Assembly: GCA_023249055.1 (NCBI GenBank) | Contig: JAHFDH010000004.1 | Location: 1 to 34,407, forward strand | Direction of reading: 5' to 3' | Source: Candidatus Methylomirabilota bacterium | GTDB lineage: Bacteria; Methylomirabilota; Methylomirabilia; Methylomirabilales; Methylomirabilaceae | DNA length: 34,407 bases | Part shown: one piece after another, positions 26,830 through 34,407 of the stretch | Layout: every line of letters starts with the position of its first letter | Position numbering within the stretch: the stretch's first letter is position 1 | The notes under the pieces: generated by a model | Databases searched by the model: none | Told to the model about the DNA's origin: nothing | Seen by the model: only the letters and a program-made list of their open reading frames with translations | Program-made: the position numbers and the translations under genes

Positions 26830-27590
26830 CGCGCTACCGCCTCCTTGCCGAGGAAGGCCTGTCGAAAGGCCTCCAGGTCCGTGGGTTGCATCTCCGGCCA
26901 CGCGCGCATCTGCTGGTAGAGTCCCTTGGGGTCCGTCTGCACCCGGTCGAAGAGGGTTCTCGTCGCCTCAACAATCATCTTCACCCGCCGATCGATAATT
27001 GATGCGAGAAGCGGCGACAAGAGCTTTGTCATCACGTGGAAAAACGGGTGATCGATCCGGAGGTAAAAGTCCGGGTCGCTGTCCATGAAGGGCCGGCTCC
27101 CTTCCCGTACTTCGCGATAGCGAAGGACCAGCACCATCCGGCCGGTATAGCGGATGAGGTGCGCAAGGGATCGGAACTCTCCCTGGAACCGATAGATGCG
27201 GTGATCGCCCGTTGCGGCGATCAGCCTCGCGTCGCCCCGCAGGGCGCCCCGGTCTTCGACCGTGTAGACACCTTCTCCAATCTGCGTTACAGTGTAGCGC
27301 TCGAGAGGCGGATACAGGCGCCTGGCCAGTTGCGTCGCCAATGACGGGTGCATCACCAGAAACTCGTAGGTTCGACGGTCTCCTGTGAACCGTATCGTCG
27401 GAATCTGCCGCCGCAGGGTTGACCGCGCGATGATCTCGCGGCTCTCACGATCCCCCATGACCACGGTCTCTTCACGCGCCGCTTCTGCCTCTTGTAGAAC
27501 AGCAAGGGCAGCGCAGAGATCCGTAAAAGGTAAGGTACGCAGCGCGAACGATGTGGAACCCGGCAGAGCGAGAAGACCAACGACGACCAT
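26826..27590 (-). CDS. Hypothetical secreted protein of unknown function
   Basis: Start at MVVVGLLALPGSTSFA (signal-like); stop overlaps the nagZ start; no recognised domain. Confidence 0.65.
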   Translation of the reverse strand: MVVVGLLALPGSTSFALRTLPFTDLCAALAVLQEAEAAREETVVMGDRESREIIARSTLRRQIPTIRFTGDRRTYEFLVMHPSLATQLARRLYPPLERYTVTQIGEGVYTVEDRGALRGDARLIAATGDHRIYRFQGEFRSLAHLIRYTGRMVLVLRYREVREGSRPFMDSDPDFYLRIDHPFFHVMTKLLSPLLASIIDRRVKMIVEATRTLFDRVQTDPKGLYQQMRAWPEMQPTDLEAFRQAFLGKEAVAR

Positions 27591-27613
27591 GAGGCTCACG
27601 CGAGGACCGGAGA

Positions 27614-28309
27614 TCAACACGAGCGACGAGGGTCGGCGCGCCGTACAGGAGTCGCACGCATTTGCATGAGGACGTGGAAGAAGCCGTTCAGTCCATCGCG
27701 CTCCTCCTCGATCGACAGGATCTCGCACCGTCGGCCGAAGATCCCCGCAAAGTCTCGCTTGACGAAGAAGCGGTCATAGTGGTTGCGGTGGACGCACCAG
27801 TTGCGTGTCCGCTGCTCGCCAGGATAGTGTTTGAACCTGGTACTGAAAACCGTCAGATGAAAATATCCGCCCGGCTTCACAAGGCCCAGCACGCGGTCCA
27901 AGTAGATCGGCCAGTCGGCTTTCCTGAGGTGATGGAACACTCCGCTGTCTACCAGCGCATCGAAGCTGCCCGGTTTCAACGGCGGCACGAGCGCATCGCC
28001 CAGCAGAAGCCGAACACGTGGAGTAAGGCGCATCGCTCGTGCCCGCTGTGCGACCGTCCTGAGAGGCGCCGCCAGATAGTCAAAGCCTACAGTGAAGAAG
28101 CCTGCCCTGGCAAAGAGAAGCGTGTGTCGTCCTTCGCCGCAACCCAGGTCCAGTACCCGGCCACTCCTCTTGCCCCGCTTCAACAGATGGGGCAATCGGC
28201 CGACCGCCGGTGTTGGCCCAACAGAAGGCCACGGTGTCGGACTCCCGGACTCGTAGACCCGCGCGAAGAAGCCGCGTTGCCGCTGATAGAGATCAGAAAT
28301 ACGTTCCAT
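27614..28309 (-). CDS. Class I SAM-dependent methyltransferase
   Basis: RSGRVLDLGCGEGRHTLLFARAGFFTVGFDYL, LLLGDALVPPLKPGSFDALVDSGVFHHL. Confidence 0.88.
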   Translation of the reverse strand: MERISDLYQRQRGFFARVYESGSPTPWPSVGPTPAVGRLPHLLKRGKRSGRVLDLGCGEGRHTLLFARAGFFTVGFDYLAAPLRTVAQRARAMRLTPRVRLLLGDALVPPLKPGSFDALVDSGVFHHLRKADWPIYLDRVLGLVKPGGYFHLTVFSTRFKHYPGEQRTRNWCVHRNHYDRFFVKRDFAGIFGRRCEILSIEEERDGLNGFFHVLMQMRATPVRRADPRRSC

Positions 28310-28312
28310 GTG

Positions 28313-28333
28313 CCGCGTTCCGAGTTTCGAGTT
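28313..28333. repeat. Heptad-periodic repeat, 3 units
   Basis: CCGCGTT CCGAGTT TCGAGTT. Confidence 0.6.
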
Positions 28334-28351
28334 GCGGTGAAACAGTGTTAC

Positions 28352-28400
28352 AACCTTGAACCTTGCACGTTGAACGTCGAACGTTGAATCTTGAACCTCT
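28352..28400. repeat. Heptad-periodic repeat, 7 units
   Basis: AACCTTG AACCTTG CACGTTG AACGTCG AACGTTG AATCTTG AACCTCT = exactly 49 nt. Confidence 0.9.
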
Positions 28401-28406
28401 TCTCGA

Positions 28407-29072
28407 TCAATGCTTGTGCCCGCCCTCGGTCAAGCTCTTCAAATAGGCCACGAGATCGATGAGTTGTTGGACGGTTATCGAGTCGTTGTAGCTGGGCATC
28501 TTTGATTTGCCGTCGACACCAAGATACCCTTTGTCTTCGTCCTTGTGGTGCTTGATCCGCCAGGCGGCGGAGGCATTCGGATCGATCATCGTCTCGATGA
28601 AATACTCAGCGGGGTGCATCGCCCCCATCCCGGAGAGGGCGGGTCCGACATTCCCCCGCTCGGCTTTCGGCGCGGGAAAGTTCTCACCAAACACCTCATG
28701 GCACTTATAACATTCAAGATCGACATAGACTTGCCGCCCCGCGTGATGATCACCGGCCGGGATGGCGAATCGCCACCGCGGGGGGATAGCGAGACGAGGC
28801 TGCGACTTGACCGGTGTTTTCTGCGGCATGGTCTTCTGCGGAGGTGTCGCCGCCGGGTGATGATGGTGTCCACCCGCCTGCGTGGGTTCATCAGTCCATC
28901 CATTCAAGGCCCACACGAATACAAGACCGCACGTCAGAACAGCTCCCCATATCCATACTCCGACTCTGAGCATAGAGCGTCCATCACGCTTCGCACCCCG
29001 CACTGTGCGCTCCACCGCTCTCCACGTTGCGCGCATTGTCTCGTTTCCTCCACTCTTGAGATATCTCCTCAT
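28407..29072 (-). CDS. Membrane-anchored c-type cytochrome, single haem
   Basis: N-terminal hydrophobic segment VWIWGAVLTCGLVFVWAL; CYKCH haem site; MPSYNDSITVQQLIDLVAYLKSL. Start uncertain (29036 also possible). Confidence 0.82.
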   Translation of the reverse strand: MRRYLKSGGNETMRATWRAVERTVRGAKRDGRSMLRVGVWIWGAVLTCGLVFVWALNGWTDEPTQAGGHHHHPAATPPQKTMPQKTPVKSQPRLAIPPRWRFAIPAGDHHAGRQVYVDLECYKCHEVFGENFPAPKAERGNVGPALSGMGAMHPAEYFIETMIDPNASAAWRIKHHKDEDKGYLGVDGKSKMPSYNDSITVQQLIDLVAYLKSLTEGGHKH

Positions 29073-29084
29073 TCTCAGGATACC

Positions 29085-29609
29085 TTATAAGACAAACACC
29101 CATACTGTGCCCTTCCATCGGGTGAGCCCGCGCTCAGCGCTCAGCTTCAGTCCGACCCGGTAGGGCGCCTCGATCGACGCACTTCCCGACGCTGTTGACT
29201 TGCCGTCTTTGGCGATGGCGATAACCGTCACCCGAATCGTGCTATGGGCCTCAATGATGGTAGGCTCCCGTGACGGCCCATCTCGATCGGTCTTCACCCC
29301 TATGGCATACGAAAGACTCTCTGCCGTAATGAACGTCCCCTCTGCCCATACCACTCGAATCGTTGAACTAGTCGGATTCGAGAGCGTCAGTTGTACCTCG
29401 GCTGGTCCGGCCTTCGCCGAATCGATCTTGAAGGGCGCGGGACCCGACCCGGAGTCCGGTTGAATCGTCACCTCGTGCTTGTACGGAGTCAACCTGATCG
29501 GCGACTTAAGCGTCCTGAGCTCCGGCGGGAGAAACTGGCACCCGGAGGCCAGCAATAGTCCTCCCAGTCCTACGGTACCCACGACCCTTAACAGGATTTT
29601 GTCGATCAC
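29085..29609 (-). CDS. Hypothetical lipoprotein
   Basis: Lipobox LLLASGCQF; beta-rich remainder with no recognised domain. Confidence 0.65.
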   Translation of the reverse strand: MIDKILLRVVGTVGLGGLLLASGCQFLPPELRTLKSPIRLTPYKHEVTIQPDSGSGPAPFKIDSAKAGPAEVQLTLSNPTSSTIRVVWAEGTFITAESLSYAIGVKTDRDGPSREPTIIEAHSTIRVTVIAIAKDGKSTASGSASIEAPYRVGLKLSAERGLTRWKGTVWVFVL

Positions 29610-29636
29610 ACCCTACCTCCTCCTTGGCTCTGCCCC

Positions 29637-30374
29637 TTACCGTGTTCGACGTCCGTCAAAGGCCGCTCCGTACCGTTCAATCAGCCCCTCGTCGGCGAAG
29701 CTGTAATAGCATCCATCACCGATAATGACATGATCCAGCACGCCGATCTTGAGCAACCGCCCCATCGTCACCAGCTCCTCGGTCAGCGACTTATCGGTCG
29801 CGCTCGGTCGAGGGTTGCCGGAGGGGTGGTTGTGGGCTACGATCAAGGCGGCCGCTCGATGCCGGTTGGCAAGATTCACCAGATCCCGGAGGTAGACAGG
29901 ACTCTCCGTGAGCGACCCCTCTGAGGCGGTGACGCTCTCCAGTACCTCGTTATTTCCGTTGAGCAGGAGCGCCTTGAAGACTTCTTTGACCAGGCCCTGC
30001 ATCTGGGGCCGCAGCCACTCGTAGACCTCTTTCGATGAGGTCACGGCTCCCAGGACCTTCTTCTCCTCGGCCAACAGCCGACGGCCCAGCTCCAGGGCGG
30101 CCTTGAGCTGGGCGATCTTCGCCAGACCCAGCCCCTTCGCCTCTTGCAGCTCTTCCGCGCTCTTGCGGTCCAACTCGCGGAGCCCTCCGGTCTTCTCCAA
30201 CAGGCTGCGGGCCAGTTCCACAGCGCTCTGGCCTCCCGTTCCGGTGCGCAGCAGAATCGCCAGCAACTCCGCCGTAGTGAGCGCGCCAGGCCCATGCTGC
30301 AGCAGACGCTCCCGCGGCCGCTCTTCGACCGGCCACGCCTTGATCGTTGACGCATATCGCTGCTTCGGCCCCAT
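29637..30374 (-). CDS. radC: RadC family (JAB domain) DNA repair protein
   Basis: WPVEERPRERLLQHGPGALTTAELLAILLRTG, VAHNHPSGNPRPSATDKSLTEEL, DHVIIGDGCYYSFADEGL. Confidence 0.95.
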   Translation of the reverse strand: MGPKQRYASTIKAWPVEERPRERLLQHGPGALTTAELLAILLRTGTGGQSAVELARSLLEKTGGLRELDRKSAEELQEAKGLGLAKIAQLKAALELGRRLLAEEKKVLGAVTSSKEVYEWLRPQMQGLVKEVFKALLLNGNNEVLESVTASEGSLTESPVYLRDLVNLANRHRAAALIVAHNHPSGNPRPSATDKSLTEELVTMGRLLKIGVLDHVIIGDGCYYSFADEGLIERYGAAFDGRRTR

Positions 30375-30394
30375 CCCCCTCCTCCGTTCCGCCT

Positions 30395-30424
30395 CTTTTA
30401 CCCTCTCCCCCCCTACCCTGTCAA
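30395..30424 (-). promoter_or_regulatory. Candidate sigma70-like promoter for radC
   Basis: On minus strand TTGACA (30424-30419), N18, TAAAAG (30400-30395), about 20 nt before the radC start. Confidence 0.45.
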
Positions 30425-30448
30425 GCCCAGCTTGGGGTTACGCTCACA

Positions 30449-31684
30449 TCAGATAATCGAGGTCACCAGCAGCAACAGCGTGAGGACCACCATCAGGAAG
30501 GCGGTTCCCCATGCGATCAGGTTGTAGGTCGGCGAGTTCACATGCGCACCCATGATTGCCCGATCGTTCACCAACAGGAGCATGAAGACCAGGACAGCCG
30601 GAAGTAAGATGCCGTTTAAGGTCTGAGAAAGATACATGATAGTGATCAGCGGCGCGTTCGGCCAGAGGATCAGGAGCGCGCCGGCGCCCACCATGCTCAG
30701 ATAGATGGTGAAAAACCCTGGCGCCTCGCGAAAGGTCCGATTGATGCCCGTGTCCCAGCCCAGCCCCTCGCAGACCGCATAGGCGGTGGAAAGGGGGACA
30801 ATGGCCGCGGAAAAGAGGGAGGCGTTAAACAGGCCCAAGGCAAAGAGGAGCGTCGCGTACTGGCCCGCGAACGGTTCGATCGCCATGGCGGCTTGTTCGG
30901 CTGTCTCGATCCGAACCCCGTGTGTGTTGAGGGTAGCCCCGCACGCCACAATAATGAAGAACGCCACAGCCGACGCCACGACGCTGCCGATCCAGACATC
31001 GAGTTTGACGTAGCCGTACGCTTGGCGCCGAACACCCTTATCGACGATCGACGCCTGAATGTAGAACTGCATCCAGGGTGCGATCGTGGTCCCTACCAGG
31101 GTGATGAGCATCGTGAGGTAGTCGCGCTCGATGTGGAAGTTCGGCCTGACCGTCTGGCGTAAGACGGTAGGCCAGGACGGACCGGCCAGAAAGGCCGATA
31201 CCAGATAGACGACATAAAAGAGGCTGGCGCCCAGGAAGATGCGCTCGACAAGGCGATAGGTTCCTTTGACGACTAACCAGCTCACCAGGAGCGCCGCCAG
31301 CGGCACCGTCATATAGCGGCTCCAACCGAAGATCTCCAGGCTCGCTGCGATACCGGCGAACTCGGAGACCGTATTGGCCAGGTTCGCCAGCACCAGGACC
31401 ACCATTACGCCAAACGTGATCCGGACGCCGAACCGCTCGCGGATCAGCTCGGCGAGCCCCTTGCCGCTGACGACCCCCATCCGCGAGCCCATCTCCTGGA
31501 CGATGGCGAGGGCGATGGCGATGAAAAACAGCGACCAGAGCAGACCATAGCCGAATTGGGCGCCGGCAAGGGAGTAGGTCGTAATCCCTCCTGCGTCCTG
31601 ATCGACGCTGGCCGTGATGATCCCCGGCCCCATAATGGCGAAGAATCGGAGGATCCGCCGCTTCTTGATCCGCGAAAGCCGCAT
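30449..31684 (-). CDS. NRAMP family divalent cation transporter with non-canonical motifs
   Basis: GPGIITASVDQDAGGITTYSLAGAQFGYGLLW aligns with the NRAMP TM1 region; TTIAPWMQFYIQASIVDKGV aligns with TM6; multiple hydrophobic segments. Confidence 0.9.
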   Translation of the reverse strand: MRLSRIKKRRILRFFAIMGPGIITASVDQDAGGITTYSLAGAQFGYGLLWSLFFIAIALAIVQEMGSRMGVVSGKGLAELIRERFGVRITFGVMVVLVLANLANTVSEFAGIAASLEIFGWSRYMTVPLAALLVSWLVVKGTYRLVERIFLGASLFYVVYLVSAFLAGPSWPTVLRQTVRPNFHIERDYLTMLITLVGTTIAPWMQFYIQASIVDKGVRRQAYGYVKLDVWIGSVVASAVAFFIIVACGATLNTHGVRIETAEQAAMAIEPFAGQYATLLFALGLFNASLFSAAIVPLSTAYAVCEGLGWDTGINRTFREAPGFFTIYLSMVGAGALLILWPNAPLITIMYLSQTLNGILLPAVLVFMLLLVNDRAIMGAHVNSPTYNLIAWGTAFLMVVLTLLLLVTSII

Positions 31685-31708
31685 CGAATGTCCCGAGTGT
31701 GGTAACGG

Positions 31709-32986
31709 CTAAATGTACTTTTTCGCTACGCGCTGCTTCCATATCATCGGGAGGATCAGATTCAGGACATCATCGACCGTGATGATCCCTCTCAACTCCC
31801 CCCCCTCGTCCACTACCGGTACTGCCAAGAAGTTATACTTGGTAAAGGTCTCGGCGACCTCGCGCAGGTCGGTCTCCGGTCGAACAGTGATGACCTGCCG
31901 CACCATAATGTCTTCAAGACGCTGGCCCGGATCGGCCAGAATCAGATCTCGAAGACTCAGCACACCGAGTAACCGCTCCAGGTCGTCGGTGACGTAGATG
32001 TAATAGATCGTCTCGGCCTCCGCCCCCTCAACAGAACGGAGCCGCCCAATCGCGTCAACCATGGTAAGGTCGGGCGGCAGAGTAAACACCTCGGTGGTCA
32101 TCAGCCCGCCGGCGGTGTCTTCCTCATGCGTGAGCAGCTCCACGACCTCCTGGGCCTCCTCTTCCTCCATCGTCTCGAGCAACTCCTGCGCCTTCTCTTC
32201 CGGCAGGTCGCTCAGGAGATCCGCCGCCTCATCCGGCTCCATGCGCTCCAGGATGTCGGCGGCCTGCTCGCTCTCCATCATCTGGACCATCGAGGTCTGG
32301 ACTTCCGGCTCCGTCTCGGTCAGCGTCTCAGCGGCCGTCTCGTCATCCAGGGCCGCCAGCACCGTCGCGCGCTCGCTCGGGTTGAGTTCTTCGATAATGT
32401 CGGCGATGTCGGCCGGGTGGAGTTTCGCCAGCTTGGCGTAGGTTGCACGGTGCTTGGCCTTGGTCAGCTCGGTCTCCACCGGTTCGACCACGTCCCAGGC
32501 GATCGTCTCCCGTTCGAGTCGTAGATTGAAGAGGCGCTCGATCTGTTCAACCGAGGCGTCGGATATCAGGTGCCGCAGCAGACCCCGGAGTCCCACCTCC
32601 ACCGCCACCAGTTGCAGCCGTCCCTGCGTCTCCTGAAACTCCAGGTCATTGACCCGGATCACCCTGTGCCGCTTGGTGTCCACGACCTTTCGATCCACAA
32701 GGGTGTTTCCCAATCCCATCTCTTCCGCTCGCGGCTCAACCGGTTGCAGCGCCTCACGATCAGCAGACAGGTGAATCATCGGCGGCTCCTGCTCCAGACG
32801 CGCCACGGCCTCCCACGGCAGGATCAGCTCATCCTTCTCAGAGGTCAGGACTACGAGCTTCGTCACTGGCGGCAGGACCCCCAATGGCAAGAGAATCAGA
32901 TCCTTGAGCTGACCCACCCGCCGACCCCCAACATCGAGGACCGGACAACGTCGCAACGTAGAAAAGAGGAGCGGCATGGTTTTCAT
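31709..32986 (-). CDS. PRC-barrel + MgtE N-domain + CBS-pair protein without MgtE membrane domain
   Basis: N-terminal PRC-barrel-like PVLDVGGRRVGQLKDLIL; MgtE_N repeats LHPADIADIIEELNPSERATVLAALDDETAAETL...ERMEPDEAADLLSDLPEEKAQELLETM; CBS DTAGGLMTTEVFTLPPDLT; ends VLNLILPMIWKQRVAKKYI. Confidence 0.9.
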   Translation of the reverse strand: MKTMPLLFSTLRRCPVLDVGGRRVGQLKDLILLPLGVLPPVTKLVVLTSEKDELILPWEAVARLEQEPPMIHLSADREALQPVEPRAEEMGLGNTLVDRKVVDTKRHRVIRVNDLEFQETQGRLQLVAVEVGLRGLLRHLISDASVEQIERLFNLRLERETIAWDVVEPVETELTKAKHRATYAKLAKLHPADIADIIEELNPSERATVLAALDDETAAETLTETEPEVQTSMVQMMESEQAADILERMEPDEAADLLSDLPEEKAQELLETMEEEEAQEVVELLTHEEDTAGGLMTTEVFTLPPDLTMVDAIGRLRSVEGAEAETIYYIYVTDDLERLLGVLSLRDLILADPGQRLEDIMVRQVITVRPETDLREVAETFTKYNFLAVPVVDEGGELRGIITVDDVLNLILPMIWKQRVAKKYI

Positions 32987-33068
32987 ACGGTCTCCGTCTG
33001 GTCCATGTCGTATGAACAGGACCCATTGTCAACCGTATTTCGCGCCGTAAAGCGGTACGATCGGATGG

Positions 33069-33359
33069 TTACTCTACCCCCTCGATGACGACGATCTTAG
33101 TCGTCGCGCTCCGACGGCGCAGGTCTCTGGCCGCACGATACTCCGGGGAATCGAGCCACTGCTTCGCGCGGGCCACATCTGGAAACTCCAGGATCACCAG
33201 ACGGTGCGGTACCCAATCGCCTTCCAGCGTGTCGGTTCGACCACCACGCGCCAGATACCTGCCGCCATACATGGCAAGGGCGGGTGGCGCGATGCGTTTA
33301 TACTGCTCAAAGCCGACCGGATCGGTCACCTCAATATTAAGAATCATGTAGGCTGCCAT
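33069..33359 (-). CDS. DUF1330 domain protein
   Basis: MAAYMILNIEVTDPVGFEQYKRIAPPALAMYGGRYLARGG, LVILEFPDVARAKQWLDSPEYRAARDLR. Confidence 0.9.
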   Translation of the reverse strand: MAAYMILNIEVTDPVGFEQYKRIAPPALAMYGGRYLARGGRTDTLEGDWVPHRLVILEFPDVARAKQWLDSPEYRAARDLRRRSATTKIVVIEGVE

Positions 33360-33432
33360 GATGCTCTCGTTTTTCTCAACGAGCCCACTATTCGCCAGCG
33401 GGTCTCAGTATAGACTCGAACCTTCTCCTCAA

Positions 33433-34017
33433 CTAGTCAGCTGAAGGCTCACCGGAACTGTCAGGCGGTTGCAGCCACGTCACAGCCGCCAGACCATCGA
33501 TACTGGTCGCGTTCCTGGTAAGTTGATACCGGCTCAGCCCGTCACCACCCTTACCGTCGGCCCAGTCAACGAGTTCAGACCGCTGTCGCTCAAAGTGATG
33601 CACCGGAACTCCGAAGCCGCACGCCTCCGAGATACGGTGGACCAAGATGCGGATGATCGCGCGTCCGGCCGGGTGGGCTGGAAAGAGCGGACGCAATCGC
33701 CGGTATTCAGCGCCCCCTGGCTCCAACACTTCGCCGCGACCGTGGAGGCGTACGACCTTCGGGGCTCCGTACAACGCGCACAACATGACGACGATTCGGC
33801 CGTTCTCTTTCAGATGGCCGATGGTTTCCGCACCGCTACCGACGTAGTCCAGATACGCCACCTCTCGCGGGCCGAGAATCCTCAGCGTATCCAGTCCCTT
33901 GGGCGACAGGTTGACATGACCGGCCGCATCGAGCGGAGCGGTCGCAACGAAGAACAGCCGCTGCTCCTCGATGAATGCGCGAAGCGTGTTATCGATTTCG
34001 TCGTACACCCTACCCAT
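33433..34017 (-). CDS. Pyridoxamine 5'-phosphate oxidase-like (flavin-binding split barrel) protein
   Basis: FIEEQRLFFVATAPLDAAGHVNLSPKGLDTLRILGPREVAYLDYVGSGAETIGHLKENGRIVVMLCA. Start trimmed to MGRVYDEID. Confidence 0.88.
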   Translation of the reverse strand: MGRVYDEIDNTLRAFIEEQRLFFVATAPLDAAGHVNLSPKGLDTLRILGPREVAYLDYVGSGAETIGHLKENGRIVVMLCALYGAPKVVRLHGRGEVLEPGGAEYRRLRPLFPAHPAGRAIIRILVHRISEACGFGVPVHHFERQRSELVDWADGKGGDGLSRYQLTRNATSIDGLAAVTWLQPPDSSGEPSAD

Positions 34018-34072
34018 GACCGTCTCCTGTGTACGGATAACGGCAGAACAGTACAAGCAGAGACCGGCTCGG

Positions 34073-34407
34073 TCAGTGCGCGCGGCTGGCCTCCGCCTTC
34101 GTGGCGGCGACGGGCTCTTCCTCCACGATCGAGCCCCGCTTGCTGAAGAGGACCGACAGCCCAAGCGCAATCACGGACGCTAACACGATCAGACTCCGCG
34201 TGCCCCAGCTTATCTGGCGAATGGCCATGGGTGCAATCAGGATCGCGACCAGGTTCATGACCTTGATCATCGGGTTGATGGCCGGCCCGGCGGTGTCCTT
34301 AAACGGATCGCCGACCGTATCGCCGATGACCGCGGCCTTGTGGCAGTCGGTCCCTTTCCCGCCAAACAGCCCCTCCTCGATCTTCTTTTTGGCATTGTCC
34401 CAGGCGC
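34073..34407 (-). CDS. hppA: Membrane-bound proton-translocating pyrophosphatase, C-terminal part (5' end outside window)
   Basis: Reverse complement reads [59 protein letters not shown]. Confidence 0.93.
   Translation of the reverse strand, partial: AWDNAKKKIEEGLFGGKGTDCHKAAVIGDTVGDPFKDTAGPAINPMIKVMNLVAILIAPMAIRQISWGTRSLIVLASVIALGLSVLFSKRGSIVEEEPVAATKAEASRAH

Noticed and set aside
1-34407. CRISPR arrays, tRNA/rRNA genes, transposase or phage genes
   Set aside because: None recognised by reading; the periodic repeats have 7-bp units without spacers, so they are not CRISPR. A tRNAscan/Infernal run would be needed for a firm negative.

Overview
A 34.4 kb, GC-rich bacterial chromosomal window. 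It is densely coded, mostly housekeeping, and looks compatible with an NC10/Methylomirabilis-like genome (taxonomy is inference only). From left to right: riboflavin genes (ribBA 3' part, ribH) and nusB; a Uma2-family nuclease-like gene; a minus-strand lipid operon (DUF177-rpmF-plsX-fabH-fabD-fabG-acpP-fabF); sucC-sucD-ndk; a large YprA/MrfA-type helicase with a C-terminal DEDD exonuclease-like domain; a methyltransferase; an exported DUF151 nuclease; an M28 peptidase; a stand-alone RAM domain protein; small secreted proteins and lipoproteins; a block that looks like peptidoglycan or amino-sugar salvage (M20, anmK, UPF0309-like SIS, D-aminoacylase, C26 hydrolase, facing nagZ and an M48-like gene); a c-type cytochrome; radC; a non-canonical NRAMP transporter next to a membrane-free MgtE_N/CBS protein; and the 3' part of hppA. 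No tRNA, rRNA, CRISPR array, prophage or transposase was recognised. The best leads are: (1) an apparent MrfA-MrfB helicase-exonuclease fusion; (2) 7-bp periodic repeats at every junction of sucC-sucD-ndk and elsewhere; (3) a divergent promoter region with two tandem 15-bp operator-like repeats; (4) an M48-like lipoprotein with HSIGH instead of HExxH; (5) the NRAMP (DAGG motif) plus MgtE-sensor pair; (6) a near-perfect 36-nt palindrome next to a MITE/REP-like inverted repeat; (7) the salvage locus with a SIS protein of unknown role.
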